From the NCBI RefSeq assembly GCF_000764305.2, contig NW_025944987.1:124001-188000 (forward strand): 64,000 nt of DNA, given 5' to 3'. Origin of the DNA: Hyalella azteca (lineage: Eukaryota > Arthropoda > Malacostraca > Amphipoda > Hyalellidae). The notes under the pieces were generated by a model. It saw only the letters and a list, made by a program, of their open reading frames with translations, had not been told where the DNA came from and searched no databases. Below, in pieces: positions 36,134-49,100 of this stretch; the first letter of the stretch is position 1; every line of letters starts with the position of its first letter. A program made the position numbers and the translations under genes.

Positions 36134-37091
36134 TACATGTTCGTACAAAAATTGGCTTAGTAGTTATCACAGTCCATTACAAGTCCAATGGGTTGGAGCA
36201 AGTCAAATGATTGGAAGTTTAATCAACGGGACATAAGAATCCACGGATGAAAAACGAAAACTCTGACGCCAGGTGCAATGAAATTAAAATTTAAGATTTA
36301 ATTCACCGCAGTGCAGCAAAACTTCTGAGAGTTGTAAGAGGCCTTGACGCTAAAGTTCAATGATCAGTTGGATTCGGCCGCCAGTGTCAGGAGGTGACCC
36401 AAGCAGCGTGGCAAAATTAGAAAACTATTTTTCCGGCGTAGTTAGAAATATATCACGAAGAATTTGTTGCACTGTCGGAAGCATTCCCAAAGCTGAGAAA
36501 ATCTAAAAAAAATCTTTTGCAACTTGGTCAAATCTGACCGAGACTTGAGCATTAGGATGCCTAATAGTTGGCTTATTTACAGTATACATATAAGCTTGGA
36601 TCTGACTTTTGTCTTGTTTCTGGAACTGACCTGCTGATTCTGTTCAATAACTGAGAGCTGCTGGCTCCTGTTGTGTAGGTGAAACATGACTGCTGAGTCA
36701 TGTTCTGTAAGTGAAACAGGGCTGCGGGTCCTTTTCTGTAGGTGAAACATGGCTGCTGAGTCCAGGTTATATTTTTAGATCTGGCCTGCCAACATCTGTT
36801 CTCTAGGAGGAGGATTTCAATTGTAGAGACCATCAGTAAGATCGGTAAAATATGACCATGGTTTCGTTTTATAAATAAATATGCTTTAAAAATATGACCA
36901 TGCTTTATTCTGCACAAGAAATTTGCGCATATCTTTAGGATGAGATTCATTAAGGTGAATATCTCAACCCCAGATATCAAACATTTTGTCTATCATCACT
37001 AAAAAGGTAAAATTAAATTTTAATTATTTTTTGGTATCTATTAGCGAATTTTACAATTGGACTTCCCAGTGTTTAAAACGGTACGGGAATG
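36134..37091. other. 5' flank of gene C
   Basis: No exon recognised. A degenerate ~38-bp repeat (gtaggtgaaacatg.ctgctgagtc type) occurs at about 36660-36775. No clear TATA box is near the gene C start, so a 5' untranslated exon could lie upstream. Confidence 0.35.
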
Positions 37092-37191
37092 ATGGCTTGT
37101 CCCTGGGTTGTAGGAGGGCTTTTCCTGGCGCTGTATCTCACACACGCGACAGTGCTGTGCGATCAATCAACATTCGAGGCCAGGAATGCAG
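37092..37191 (+). CDS. gene C exon 1 (signal peptide)
   Basis: ATG at 37092, donor GCAG|gtgagt, phase 1. Encodes a hydrophobic leader then CDQSTFEARNA. The hydrophobic segment directly joined to a strong donor fixed the start. Confidence 0.7.
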
Positions 37192-40100
37192 GTGAGTGGC
37201 GATATTTTGGAATCAGATAGTTTAAGCTGCAGCTTCTCTTAATGAAATTGTTATCAGTTGCCCTAATTGGATTACGCATCATTTAGTGACAGATCATGGC
37301 CATTGACGTATGAATTAAGCGTCTTGAGCAGTAAAATTCCGTTCACAACATAACCTTGCTATCCTTAGTGAGATAGGGGCAGTCCGAGACCCAGGCCGCC
37401 CTCAGCCCCGGCGGGCAGGTCCTCCATGCGGCATAATAAGAACATGTGCTGTGTTATCTCAATATAGTTTTAATGAGTCACTTGTTGACTAAGACCTGAG
37501 ATGACAACAGAAAAACTTAGTTGAAGGATGTCTTATACGTTCGAATAATAGAAAAACGCAGTTTAACTATTCTAGATAGATATTCTAATAGATATTATCA
37601 GATTCAAAGCCTATTTTTAATCACGAGAGTTAAGCGCTACGAGGGAACACGACTGATAGATGTTTGAATGGAATATAAAAGTATAAAAAGTATAGTTGCA
37701 TGCATATTTTAAAATTATGAAGAAAATGGCTTAATTAGAACTGCAGAGTGTCGACACTATCAGAGTCAAAGAAGCTAAGAACTTAATTGTCTCGGACAAA
37801 TTTACGGCCGGACTTGCGGCTGGACTCGCGGCCGGTCTCCCCAAATTCAGTGAACAATAAATATCTCTCAAAGTAATGAACGTAGCTCGATGGAACTTGG
37901 TACACGTTTTTATTAGGGACCTTACGGTGATGTTTAGCTCGTAAAAAATTCAAATTTCGGCTTCATTCGTGAGTTATATGACGATACGTGCCGAAATTCG
38001 CAGCGAACAAGACATTTCTACCAAAGTACTGAACACATTCGAACGAAACTTTGAATATGCAAATCTAACCCCCCAACGGTGATGTTTAGCTCGTGATAAT
38101 TTTTTAGATTTTGCCTTTGTTCAAGAGGTTTTTCCCATTTTTCTTTCATTCGTGATTTAAACAGCAATACGTGCTTAAATTCGCAGTGAACAAGAAATTT
38201 CTTCTAAAATGCTGATCAGATTTGAACGAAACTTCGTATACAAGTACCTAACCTCCCAACGGTGATGTTTAGCTCGTGATAATTTTTTTATTTTGCCTTC
38301 GTTTGCGAGCTATACGGCTTTACGTATACAGCTATTGCTTAATGCAAGTTTAAAAATCTGCCTGATAAATGCCGGTCGTGTCTCCGTATATCCGTATATA
38401 ATGAAGTAGGCCTATAATGCAAATTTCCACTACTTGCTGTAAGACCACAAAGATTAAGTACATTGGACCGGCTCGTACGTGGGCGTTGAATTGGCTCTAG
38501 CTGTCAGTCTTAGTGTCAGATACGATACCGATCCAGACTTTCATACTGGTTCCTTTCTCATAGGATTTCGTCTCGGATGCCATGGTGAGTTACGTGCGAT
38601 AGTGGTGAAATTTTGAATATGTTTACTTGATGAAATATCGTGAATTGTGTGATTATAACGATTTGTCATTTGTAGGTATTTACTTTTGTTTTCTGTTGTA
38701 GGATCGTGCGTTTTTCTCGTACCCCCATGCTCTAGCTCTCTCCTCGCCTTTTGCTCTCCGCGTATTTTAGCTCCCTCTGCCTTCAATTTGTTATTGCGCT
38801 TAGTTCATATGTCGCGTCTCTGTAAAACCGTTAGTTTTTATTTGTTTCGTTTTAATTTGCCGTTTATTTCTAATAAATTTGAGTAAGATTGTTTGAGTTA
38901 TCTGTCCCCTCAGTCCAAGGTTTGCTAATAAATCCAATGGGGAAGTTGCATTTAATTTCCGATCATTGGTGGACATGGCAATTAGACCACCCGAACTTTT
39001 TTTGAGGTGGCGCGATTACCTATTTGGGAATTCAAGATTAGTTCGTCACACCGTATAACTCGCGAACGAAGACGCAATGGAAAAAATTTTTACGAGCTAT
39101 ACATCACCGTTGGGTCTGGTTGGGAGGTTAGGTTTTCATGTGCAATGTTTCATTCACAACTGTTCAGTATTTTAGAAGAAATTTCTTGTTCACTGCGAAT
39201 TTAAGCACGTATTGCTGTTTAAATCGCGAATGACCTTATGATGAGTTTAGGACTTCGTAGTCCAAGGTCAAGCTGATGCTCCGCCTTCGTCATCCTCCGT
39301 CTTCAAGTCGTCGCTAGGCCAGTCACCCCGCCCTCGGATCCCGGATGTAACGTTGGACGTGTTCCGTCTATTTGGCCAGCTGATGCAAGATGCTGTTGCT
39401 TGTCACTTGCCGAGTATAGTTTCCCATAACTGGGCAATCCGGGATCTTCTACAGAAAGTTATCCAGTTGTCTCTTGATAGTCGCAAGGGTGAACTCCCCT
39501 CCTCTCAGCACTTTTGTTTTGGTAAGGCGTTAAACAGCCTTGGTCCTATCACGGACAGTGATCCCTCACAAAGAGTCGTACTCTGGCCGCGGCTCGGTTA
39601 TTAAATGCGGGAATCCTGCACAGTTTCCCCCTCCTTTCGGTGTAGTGCTTCACAATTTTGTAGGTCTCACATTCAAAGTTGGAAGCCTGTCTGGTTATCA
39701 TCTTCCAAGTGAACAGTATGATATACCTCTCTCTTCTCTCCTGTGAGTACAGTCCCATGTGTTTAACACTTTGACTCCGATTGCTTCATCTTGTACTATT
39801 ATTTCATTTTTTGTACCGTTTTAAACAGGGTTGCCAGACGGTCATTTTTTCGGACCGTGATTCAGTTTTTCTCAATTGCGTTGGCGGGCTAAAATTTATG
39901 ATAGGGGTACTTCCTAATTAAATTATTAAATTTTGAATACTGCAAAAAGAAAATAAATGGAATTTTTCAAGCGGAACCTGCAAATAAATTATGTATATAC
40001 TGTTATTGAGTTATCAGCCTTTTTTTGCCTTTTTTGTTCTCGGATTTGGCCGATTTTATGCAACCTGAATTATGTTGTGGTACGCATATGTACCACTTCG

Positions 40101-43100
40101 GAGTCAACGTGTTAAGCCTTTCTCAGTAGTTCAGGTCCGGCTCCCTCATGCCGCAGATCCTGTACGTGAAGGTCCGCTGCACTGCCACCAGTTTCCGCAC
40201 CGCAGCCGCCTTGAGCGGCACCCAAAGATGACAGCGGTATTTAATATTGGGGAGCACTAGGGCTCTGAATAGTGTAATCATTGACGCTGCTTCTCATGTT
40301 CGAAATGTCCGCCAGATCCACCCCTTCCTTTGTCTCCCTCGCGCAACTATTTCCTCGATGTGGTCATCGAACGTGGCTTCAGTACTCAACACTTCGAGAT
40401 CTCGAACTAGTTGCTTCTCTTCAATTTCTGTGCCATCCGATGCCAAGTTGCGATGTGGCATCCCGGTCTCTGTGCCAACTCTGTATCTCGTTACTTCGAA
40501 CTTGGTGCCGTTGAATTGCATGTTTTTCACTGGGGCCCAATCATAGATTTTTGACAAGTCGTCCTGTAACCTCTCGCAGGCTAGGTCCTCTTTAATCTTC
40601 ATCAGCACTCTTGTATCGTCCGCAAATAACGATGTAGATACGTAGGTAAGTTCTGAGTAGATATCGACGATGTGGATGAGGAAGAGGATCGGTTTAAGAA
40701 CTGGGCCCTGTGGAACTCCGCTTTTCACCCTCGCTTCTCTCCATTTCGAGTTTCCAATTGCGACAGCTTGTACTCTATCTATAAGGAAGTAGTGGATCCA
40801 CACTAACAGGCTTCCTCCTACCACCAACAGCCTCAGCTTTCTAAAGAGCACCCCATGGTTAACTTTAAAAGCTTTAGCAAAGTCTAGGTAAACTACGTCT
40901 ACGCCAGCTCCCTCCTCTAGCTAAACCACCCGGCAGTGATGGTGCTCCAGTAACTGTGACAAACCGGAACGATTACACCGGAAACCAGGCTGTCCATTAT
41001 TATACAGGTCAGCCTCTTCCATATACTGGACAAGCCTCCTGGCCACTACCTTCTCTAAATCCTTGATCACCTGTGAGGTCAAGGTCACCTGTCTGTAATT
41101 TTGAAGTCTGTCCCTCGCGCCGCCTTTTGTGGATTGTCGTTATCAGTCCCACTTTTAGGCCCTCAAAAATAATTCCCTCCATCATCGAGGCTTTCCAGAG
41201 CATTGTCAGGTGGGCCTTAAGAGTTCCAACACACTTCTTCAACACTGCCGAAATTTCATCCGGTCCTGGTGCTGAAAACGTCGCCAATTCTTTGATACTT
41301 ATTTTCATATCTTGTGGCCCAAACTCAATGTTCTCCAACCCCCTTCCACCAGGCAGCTCCTGGAGAACTTCGAATGAGGGTGAGATGGAAAAAAACTCGC
41401 GAACGGAGGTAAAATCTAAAATATAGCCGCGAGCTAAATATCACCGTTGGGAGGTTAGGTTTCTATATTCAAAGTTTCGTTCAAATCTGTACAGTAGTTT
41501 AGAAGAAATGTCTTGTTCGCTGCGAATTTCAGCATGTATCGTCATATAACTCACAAATGGAGGTGAAATTTCAAAAAAAATTCACGAGCTAAACATCACC
41601 GTTAGGTCCTAATAAATATGTGTACCAAGTTTCATAGCGCTACGTTTATTACTTTAGGAGATATTCCTTGTTCACTGAATTTGGAGATTTGCCGCGTGAC
41701 CGGCCGCAAGTTCTGCCGTAAACTTGTCCGGGACGTGCTAAGAACCAATAGGGGTTGGCTTAAATAAACCCAGCCGATATGGTCTAAATAAAGATATGAT
41801 TATCTTACCCTGGATTATAAGGTGCTTGAAATCAATGATTAGAGCGATATCCGTGCCGCAGTTTTGGTTCGTTTTGAAAATATTCGTTGAAGTGAAGAAA
41901 AAGTTGCTCTTTAAAACAGTCTTTCTTTTATTTTAATAAGTAAACGATGTTTGTATTCAAAAATACTTGAAGTCACGTTACAATAATATTGTAGGAAGAG
42001 ACCAGCGCTACTCGGGGTCTATACTGCTGAGCACATCGGTCTTCAGCCGGTCTGCGTGCCTGAGCCTGTGTGGCAACAACCCGCGCTGCGACGGCTTCAG
42101 CTACGCAGGTGACGTATATTGGGTGACGTCACGCGCTGCCTCGGCTTCAGCTACGCAGGTGACGTATATTGGGTGACGTCACGCGCTGCCTCGGCTTCAG
42201 CTACGCAGGTGACGTATATTGAGTGACGTCATGTGCTGCGTCGGCTTTACATACGCAGATAACATGCAGTCTGTTTCAAATACTTTTGAAATCACTAAGC
42301 AAATCACGATAGATCTCAAGTTACCAAATTATTCTAATCACTGAAACCATTGTGTTTTTCTTCCATAAATGCTATACAATCTGTCTAGGGAGTGGGTGGT
42401 CGTGTGCGTACAAACTGCTAGGTGGGCAACCCTGTATTTAATTATAGTGTGGGACCTGTTATTGCTGCATGTTATTGCTGATTCTGGATGCTGTTCTGAC
42501 CGTAGCCTGCATGCGTTTTTGTTACGGACGGATGGTATGAGTTTACGTGTTGGAGTTGATTTGGTGTATTTGCCTAAATGTGAGTCAATTTCATTCAGTT
42601 TTGGGTCAGTTGTTTATTTGTTAGGGACCAAGTTTGCTTCATGGAAGGATGTGACATAGGACGAATATGTATTTGCGTTTGAAGCTTGCAATTACGGGAA
42701 TCCGGCTATTATATGGCCAATGGCGTACATGAAGTTGTAATACTTTTATTAAAAACCGGGGGATCATTGTGATGGGAGATATTTGAATAATTGCTTTTCT
42801 TTTTATTTATTAGTGTTTGATGTAGTTTCTATCCATGTTCACGAAAATGTCGTGAGGAACGAAGTTCATTAATGGCCTGTGCAGTTCAAATCAGAAGTGG
42901 TTGAATATTCTGCAAACGTTTACGTCCTTCACAGAAAGCTTCAATCCGTAGTCGTGCTTTCTCGGTTTGTCGAGGAACTGAATTGACGAGGGGTGAGAAA
43001 GATATGGTTGGCGCCCTTAGAAGCTCCTCAATGGTTTGATGGAGATTGGTTCGTTGAATCCAAGTACAAATAAAACTATTCTCCATATTGTCAGGTCGGT

Positions 43101-46100
43101 GATTTTTTTCTTGGGTCACGGTCATGATACTGAGTTTAAGCTATGTGGTGGGAGGGTTATTACAGGCTATGGGCCTATTTCTTCAACGCCGGCACTTCTA
43201 TTCTATTCTATTCTTGATGTTTTTGACGGTGGTCTTTACTTTAATTAAGAGGCTGGAGTAATTTTTGTTTAGTTTCGGCTCTGGTATCTTCGTTAATAAT
43301 GGAAAATTAGAAAACTTTGCGTGAGTCACGGTCGATTGAAGGTAGCGTCGAAGACGTTTCTCAGTGATTTGAAGCTTTTGAGGTCACCCAAGGCCGTTTG
43401 AAATAGTGCAGCTTTGTCAGTAAGGTTACTTAAAGGAAGGGGGATGATTTGATGTATTTAAAGGTAATCAAGGTGGCGCAGGATTGTTGTTGCCTCTTAC
43501 CCTGTGAGAGGTCCGTGCTAGATGCCAGCAAGTCTCAACTTCACCCTTTAGTTATAATTTATATCCAAGCTCGTGTCATGGTATCTATTTAATGCCACTC
43601 TGATTATACATCTCTTTTACGATCCACCTGAGAACAAAGATTCGACGAATAACGTGCGAGATAAATAAACGCATTCATCTCCAGCTTTATATTAATGGTA
43701 GCCAACGAAGTCATTACAGAGGTACAAAAAAAATGGCTACACCTTCGGCCATCGCATAACGGAATACCACTACGCTCAGTACTGCATACCTGCGATCGTT
43801 CAAGCTGACTACTTAGGGTGGCCTACTAAAGTGTCCCATTCCTGTTATAAACGCGGTGCTTCCATCCCTGGTCTCGAGTCTCATCCACCCCGGTTTTCAC
43901 AGAACCGTCTCCGTAACTTGACAATTTTGATACTTAATCAGTAACCCACATTCAACCAACCTTCTCTGCGTTTAATGTTTCAATTTAATTCTCTCCAATA
44001 TCAGTAGAAGAACACGCCTAGCAGTCGAGCACGTTAGAGGACATAGTAGCCTATGAAGTTGAGTGTTCAAATCAATAACATCGTTAAGCCACAGCCACTG
44101 CTAGAGTCTGTCTCGTTGTCATGGACGTTTAAGCCCAGCATGGCTCCACACAAATAAACCTAACCTCATTCTCTGCAGTCTACAGCAGAGGTCACCAAAC
44201 TTTTTTCACAGTGGGCCCGATAACTGAAAGAATGACGAGCGCGGGCCGCATAATCATTCTGTTCAATACTTGCAAGCCAGAACGAAAACTCTGGGGAAAA
44301 AAGATGAAAAACTAAGTTTAACATTCCATGTTAATCAAAGAACAAAGAGAACCAACATTTTATTTGCTAAAAGTTTTCCAAAGAAGGCGACGTAAGCAAA
44401 AAGATAGTTACATCAGACCTAGTGTGCACATATCCGAATCTCACAAACTAAACCGCAAAAATGGTTAGCGAGATTTGTGAAACTGACGATCGGCTTTCAA
44501 GATATCGTCAATGTTTGGTTTGGAATTGCTGCATCCAATCAAGAGAATTGCTTTCAAATGTTCATCAGTCAATCTCGTTCGACGTGTTGACTTCTCATAC
44601 TTCATTTTTAAAAATGTCTGCTCACAGACATAAGTTGTTCTAAACACTGATGCCATACCAGCGGCAAATTTTCAATTTCGGAAACTCGGGATCAGGTAAG
44701 CAGCGGTAAAATTCGACAAGTTTTCCTTCTCTGTGCTTCTCTTTCAACAAGTCATTTGCTTGCTAATCAATGAACTCCAACTGTAGTTCAACTGGCACAT
44801 CATCAAGGTTACAATCACACGGATTCTGGAACAGAAGAATGTCACTCTCAGTTCAGTCGAGAACTGAAAATCTCTCCAAAAAATGCTTCTTCAAGTCACA
44901 ATAATCTTTTTGGAAAATCGAGGTTGACATCTTCAGTGATTGAAGCGCAAAACTCTCTGAAACAGTGAAAACCATGGTGACGTCAGAGCGTAGGTGGAGT
45001 TACCGTAAGCCGGGGAAGGACTTGGGATGGCGCGAAATAAACAAATATTACAATAAACAAGAATACCTAGATACAATAATTGAAAATAGTAAATTTAAGG
45101 TACATAGCGGTCAGCAGGTCTCCGCACGTGCGAAGATTTCCTAGTATTATAATTATAAACTTTAAATTGTATCACAACATCTCGTGTTCCAACCGTTTTA
45201 TCAAGCAAATTAGTTAAAGTACCGTCGACGGGCCTGATGAACTGACGTCGCGAGCCGGATTCGGCCTGCGGGCCGTAGTTCGGTGACCCCAGTCTACAGC
45301 AAGGTAGATTGTCGGAGTTTGGAGGGAGGAACATGCCTGGTTACCAAGTCATGAAGTCATGGAGACAAGACTAGCATGAGCAGTGGGATGGGCTGACGGT
45401 GTTACTAGCACGGTTTGCTGCTTTGCAGCTCTGAGACTGAGTGTAGCTGTGCAGTGTGCATGCTTAGATTAAGCGTTAAATCCAGAGCTAGTTTAATTAA
45501 GAGTTGAATTCTTGGTATGCGGCTGCGTCTCTCCACCCACTGACACAATTCCGGAATTAGATGGAGACAAGGTATCAGATAGAAATGTGCAGTTAGATAT
45601 ACATTTGAATTGAAATAAACCGAGGAACATAATAAATTAGGCCACTAGTTCCCATCGACAAGCAGAGACATTTATGTTACGATAAATCCTGCCAGCTTGG
45701 GAAAAAGAGCAATATACTCGCACTCCAAGAACAGAACCTTTCATATCGCATGTCGCAAAAGCTTAGGGAGTTGGAGATTACACAGTAATTCCTTAAAATA
45801 ACTTTTAATTGCGCTGTGGTAATAATTAAAGCTCTACATGCCAAAACTAATTGTTTCTAATTTGCAGGAGGTTCGTGCCAGCTGATGAGCTGCGTGACGG
45901 GCCTGGTGGCGGCGGCAGGTTGGATCTCCTACGAAATGACTTTTCCTCTTCGCCATTACACGGTGAGAGGGAAGTCTCCTCAGACTTCATTCTCTATCAT
46001 TTTGGTAGCTTAAATTACAACAGGCATCATTCAGAATGTCAACATCAATAGATGATCGAAGAAAATAGTTTTTAGCGCATTTTCTCATTTCTGAAAAAAT

Positions 46101-49100
46101 GCACTATTGTGCTCGCCATGTCCGTCTGTCCGTCCGTCCTTCTGTCCGTCCGTGACTTCACGTTTTCGTCGACGAGAAAATGCGCTCTCTGACACTCACT
46201 GCAGTGAGTACTGAGTTATTATATTTTTTAGATTATATCAGTTCAGTATTTATTGCTAGTATTTAATACCAATGTTCACCAACATCGTTCTTATCAGGTA
46301 TTAACCATCAAAAATTGATTCCTCTCTGGAAACTATGTTGCTCTGAAAAAACACAATGAAATAGGTAGGAGACAGGCTGACAGGTAAAAAAGTATGATCT
46401 GTCTATTTGTTGATTCCTGGCGATTATTATAACTTACCTAGACGTCAACTCTGTACTTGTATAAAAGCATGCGTCTCGAGAAGCAGCGTCTCAGTTTCCA
46501 AAAGAAATAATTTTTTGCATCCAAAGGACGATACACAGAAGATCATAAAACAGAGAAGTACGCCATGCTCATTCTTGATGCCAGGGAACTGTGATACCAG
46601 TTAACGCCCTTGTCAATACCAGGTTGTATAACTTGTGAGGAGCATGATTTTTTGCTGCAGCGATTGTCAAGCGTTCAATCCCTAAAATATTATTCGCCTG
46701 AAGCCCCAAGGTGCCTGCGTGACCTGCCCCTGTTCCGGAGCAAAAGAGTGCGTGAGCTACTCAACCCTCGCACCCATGCCGTACACCTACCAGGCCGCCT
46801 ACGCCGCACTGCCAGGCTACATCTGCACCGCGGCTCAGCCTTTCATTGACCAGCGCAAACAGAACAAAAGTATGTCGACGGAGAATGGCTCCGTTAGTCA
46901 AAAGGATTTCTTTTTGGAATTCTATGCTAATTTTAAAATTCTTTCAGTGTTAGTTGAATTTAACTTCATTTTTAGTGTCGATATATTATTAATTTAACGC
47001 TAGTAAAGTGAGACGCGAGAAAGAAAAATGATCAAGCCCGCATAGACAAATACTCATTCATTTGCGACTTAGTGGCCAGCCAATGATACATTTTCGTATC
47101 GTGAACTGGAATTTATTGTGAAACAGTCTGAAGAGTCCTCAATTGTAGGCTTTTTGGGAAACGGTTACCGATCTCAAATAAACGCCTACTGCACTCGCCA
47201 TCCATCAATGACCGACACTAAGTAGAATCAGTGTATTCTCAACCAACACCTACACACTTTGGCCGACGTTTATACATCTCAAGCGATATCTACACAACAC
47301 TGGCGACATCTTCTCTTCTCAAGCGACACTTACCCGCCTCAGGCAAATCCAACACAGCTCAGACGATTCCTGCACAACGCAGGCGATACCAACACAACAC
47401 AGGAGAACCTATACAGCTGAGGCGACTCCTACCCTATGTTCGTAGATCAAATTTTGACCACACTCGTCCATGGCCATTCTCATGCGCCTCCTTCGTCGTC
47501 CGCCATCTTCAAGCCATCGATAGGCAGGTCGCTCTCCATAGGGGCTCCGAGGGTGGCATTGAACGTGACAACCGTGCATCTGCCATCAGTTCGCTTGCTG
47601 ATGCAAGGTGCTGCTGCTTGCCTCTTGTTCATAGCAGCGAGCAGAGACAAACGGTATGGCCGTATGGGATCCTGCTAAAAACTCAACCGGTCGTCTCTTG
47701 AAGGTCTCGGGCTGCAGTCCCCTCCCTGCTTTTAGCTCAATCGGCAAATCATTGCACAGCGTCTTTCCCGCCTCAAAATTAAGTCCGCGCAGAGTCTACT
47801 AAACTCTGGCCGCGGAACGGTTGTAATCGGGGTGTATCCTGCCTGCACAGTCCTCCTTTTCTCAATAAGTACATAAATCAGCGACAGACAACGGGCCTAT
47901 TTTTTCAGCGCTGACCCAACAATATTATACTATTAATAGTAATTTGAAGTATACACAAGTGATACTTTCAATAATGCTCCTCAAAGTAGGTAATTACGAT
48001 TAATGGCACTAATATTAAATTTACTACTAGGAACGGTTATTTAATTATGAGAACGAGTTTGCTTACGCCTGGGTGTAAGTTCATGATTCACTGGGATGTT
48101 TAAACTCATAACCCATCAAGAGTCACTGGAATGTTTAAACTCATAACCCATCAGTAGACTCATTCCTCATCTGTGTTTGCTTTCGCCAGGCTGCAAGTTC
48201 GTGAGTCACTGGAACGTGGAGGTGACTGATGCCTGCATCTCCGTCGCATCTTCCCTCTCCGAGACCTTCACTGCCTGCTCAGCCTATGACTGCTTGTCGT
48301 TGCTTGCTGTGTTTGGTTGTAAGTTTATAAAATCAGACGTGACTTTAACCTTTATTCACTTCACTGCCTGCTCAGCCTACGACTGCTTGTCTTTGCTTGC
48401 TGTGTTTGGTTGTAAATTTATAAAATCAGACGTGACTTTAACCTTTATTCACTTCACTGCCTGCTCAGCCTATGACTGTTTGTCGTTGCTTGCTGTGTTT
48501 GGTTGTAGGTTTATAAAATCAGACGTAACTTTAACCTCTATTCACTTCACTGCCTGCTCAGCCTACGACAGTTTGTCGTTGCTTGCTGTGTTTGGTTGTA
48601 AGTTTATAAAATCAGACGTGACTTTAACCTCTATTCTGGCAATTTCATTTACTCCTTAAATTTTTTGCCAACATGCCTGAAACATAAATTGAAAAAGTTT
48701 TGCCGCATAATAATATTGAATATATCTGTTAAAGAATTGAATTAGCTGAAAATAGACGAGAGTATCAATCATATTGCAAGAGCATAAACATAACTGTGAC
48801 CTAAGTGAAAATGAAAGCCAAAGGAAATTAATTATGTTGACCAAAACGCTATGTAAAGGATCCTTCGGCAAAACTTAGTGTGATGGATAAAAATATGATT
48901 TAAAGGCAGGCCATGAGCCTCGTGTGCACTTTTAAAGTTGTGAGTAATTATCTTAACGTCTGGTGATCCATTGCAGATGCGTTTGGTGAATATAAAATCT
49001 GTGGTGTTCACATAGCATTTCTGTTCTGTTGCAGCGAATGATGTATATGGGTACCTTTCCCCGACCTTGGCCCCTCTGGTGGGGAGCGCGACCACACCCA

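Larger units (their letters stand above)
39245..41345 (-). mobile_element. LINE (jockey/CR1-type) remnant, split by a MITE
   Basis: Minus-strand reverse transcriptase with blocks in order: TFSAPGPDEISAVL, ITTIHKRRREG, VVYLDFAKAF, ARVKSGVPQGPVL, SLFADDTRVLM (intact catalytic FADD), NMQFNGTKFE, and after the MITE the C-terminal GLYSQERRERYIILFTWKM and RRGKLCRIPAFNNRAAARVR. Several frameshifts and stops separate the blocks, so it is inactive. It lies antisense in gene C intron 1. Confidence 0.85.
37783..41736. mobile_element. 4-kb inverted-repeat element with 9-bp flanking repeat
   Basis: In gene C intron 1 the left end (tgtctcggacaaatttacgg, then gcggccggtctcc) and the right end (reverse complement cccggacaagtttacgg) are inverted. 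GCTAAGAAC directly flanks both sides (37774-37782 and 41737-41745), a 9-bp candidate target duplication as made by Mutator-like elements. Inside each end are tandem units carrying acggtgatgtttagctcgt. The interior holds a LINE, which may be a later insertion. No element-specific transposase was found. Confidence 0.55.

Noticed and set aside
48177..48659. 160-codon frame as a stand-alone gene
   Set aside because: It is exon 5 of gene C read on into the duplicated exon-intron units; a TTG start and matching splice phases argue against an independent gene.
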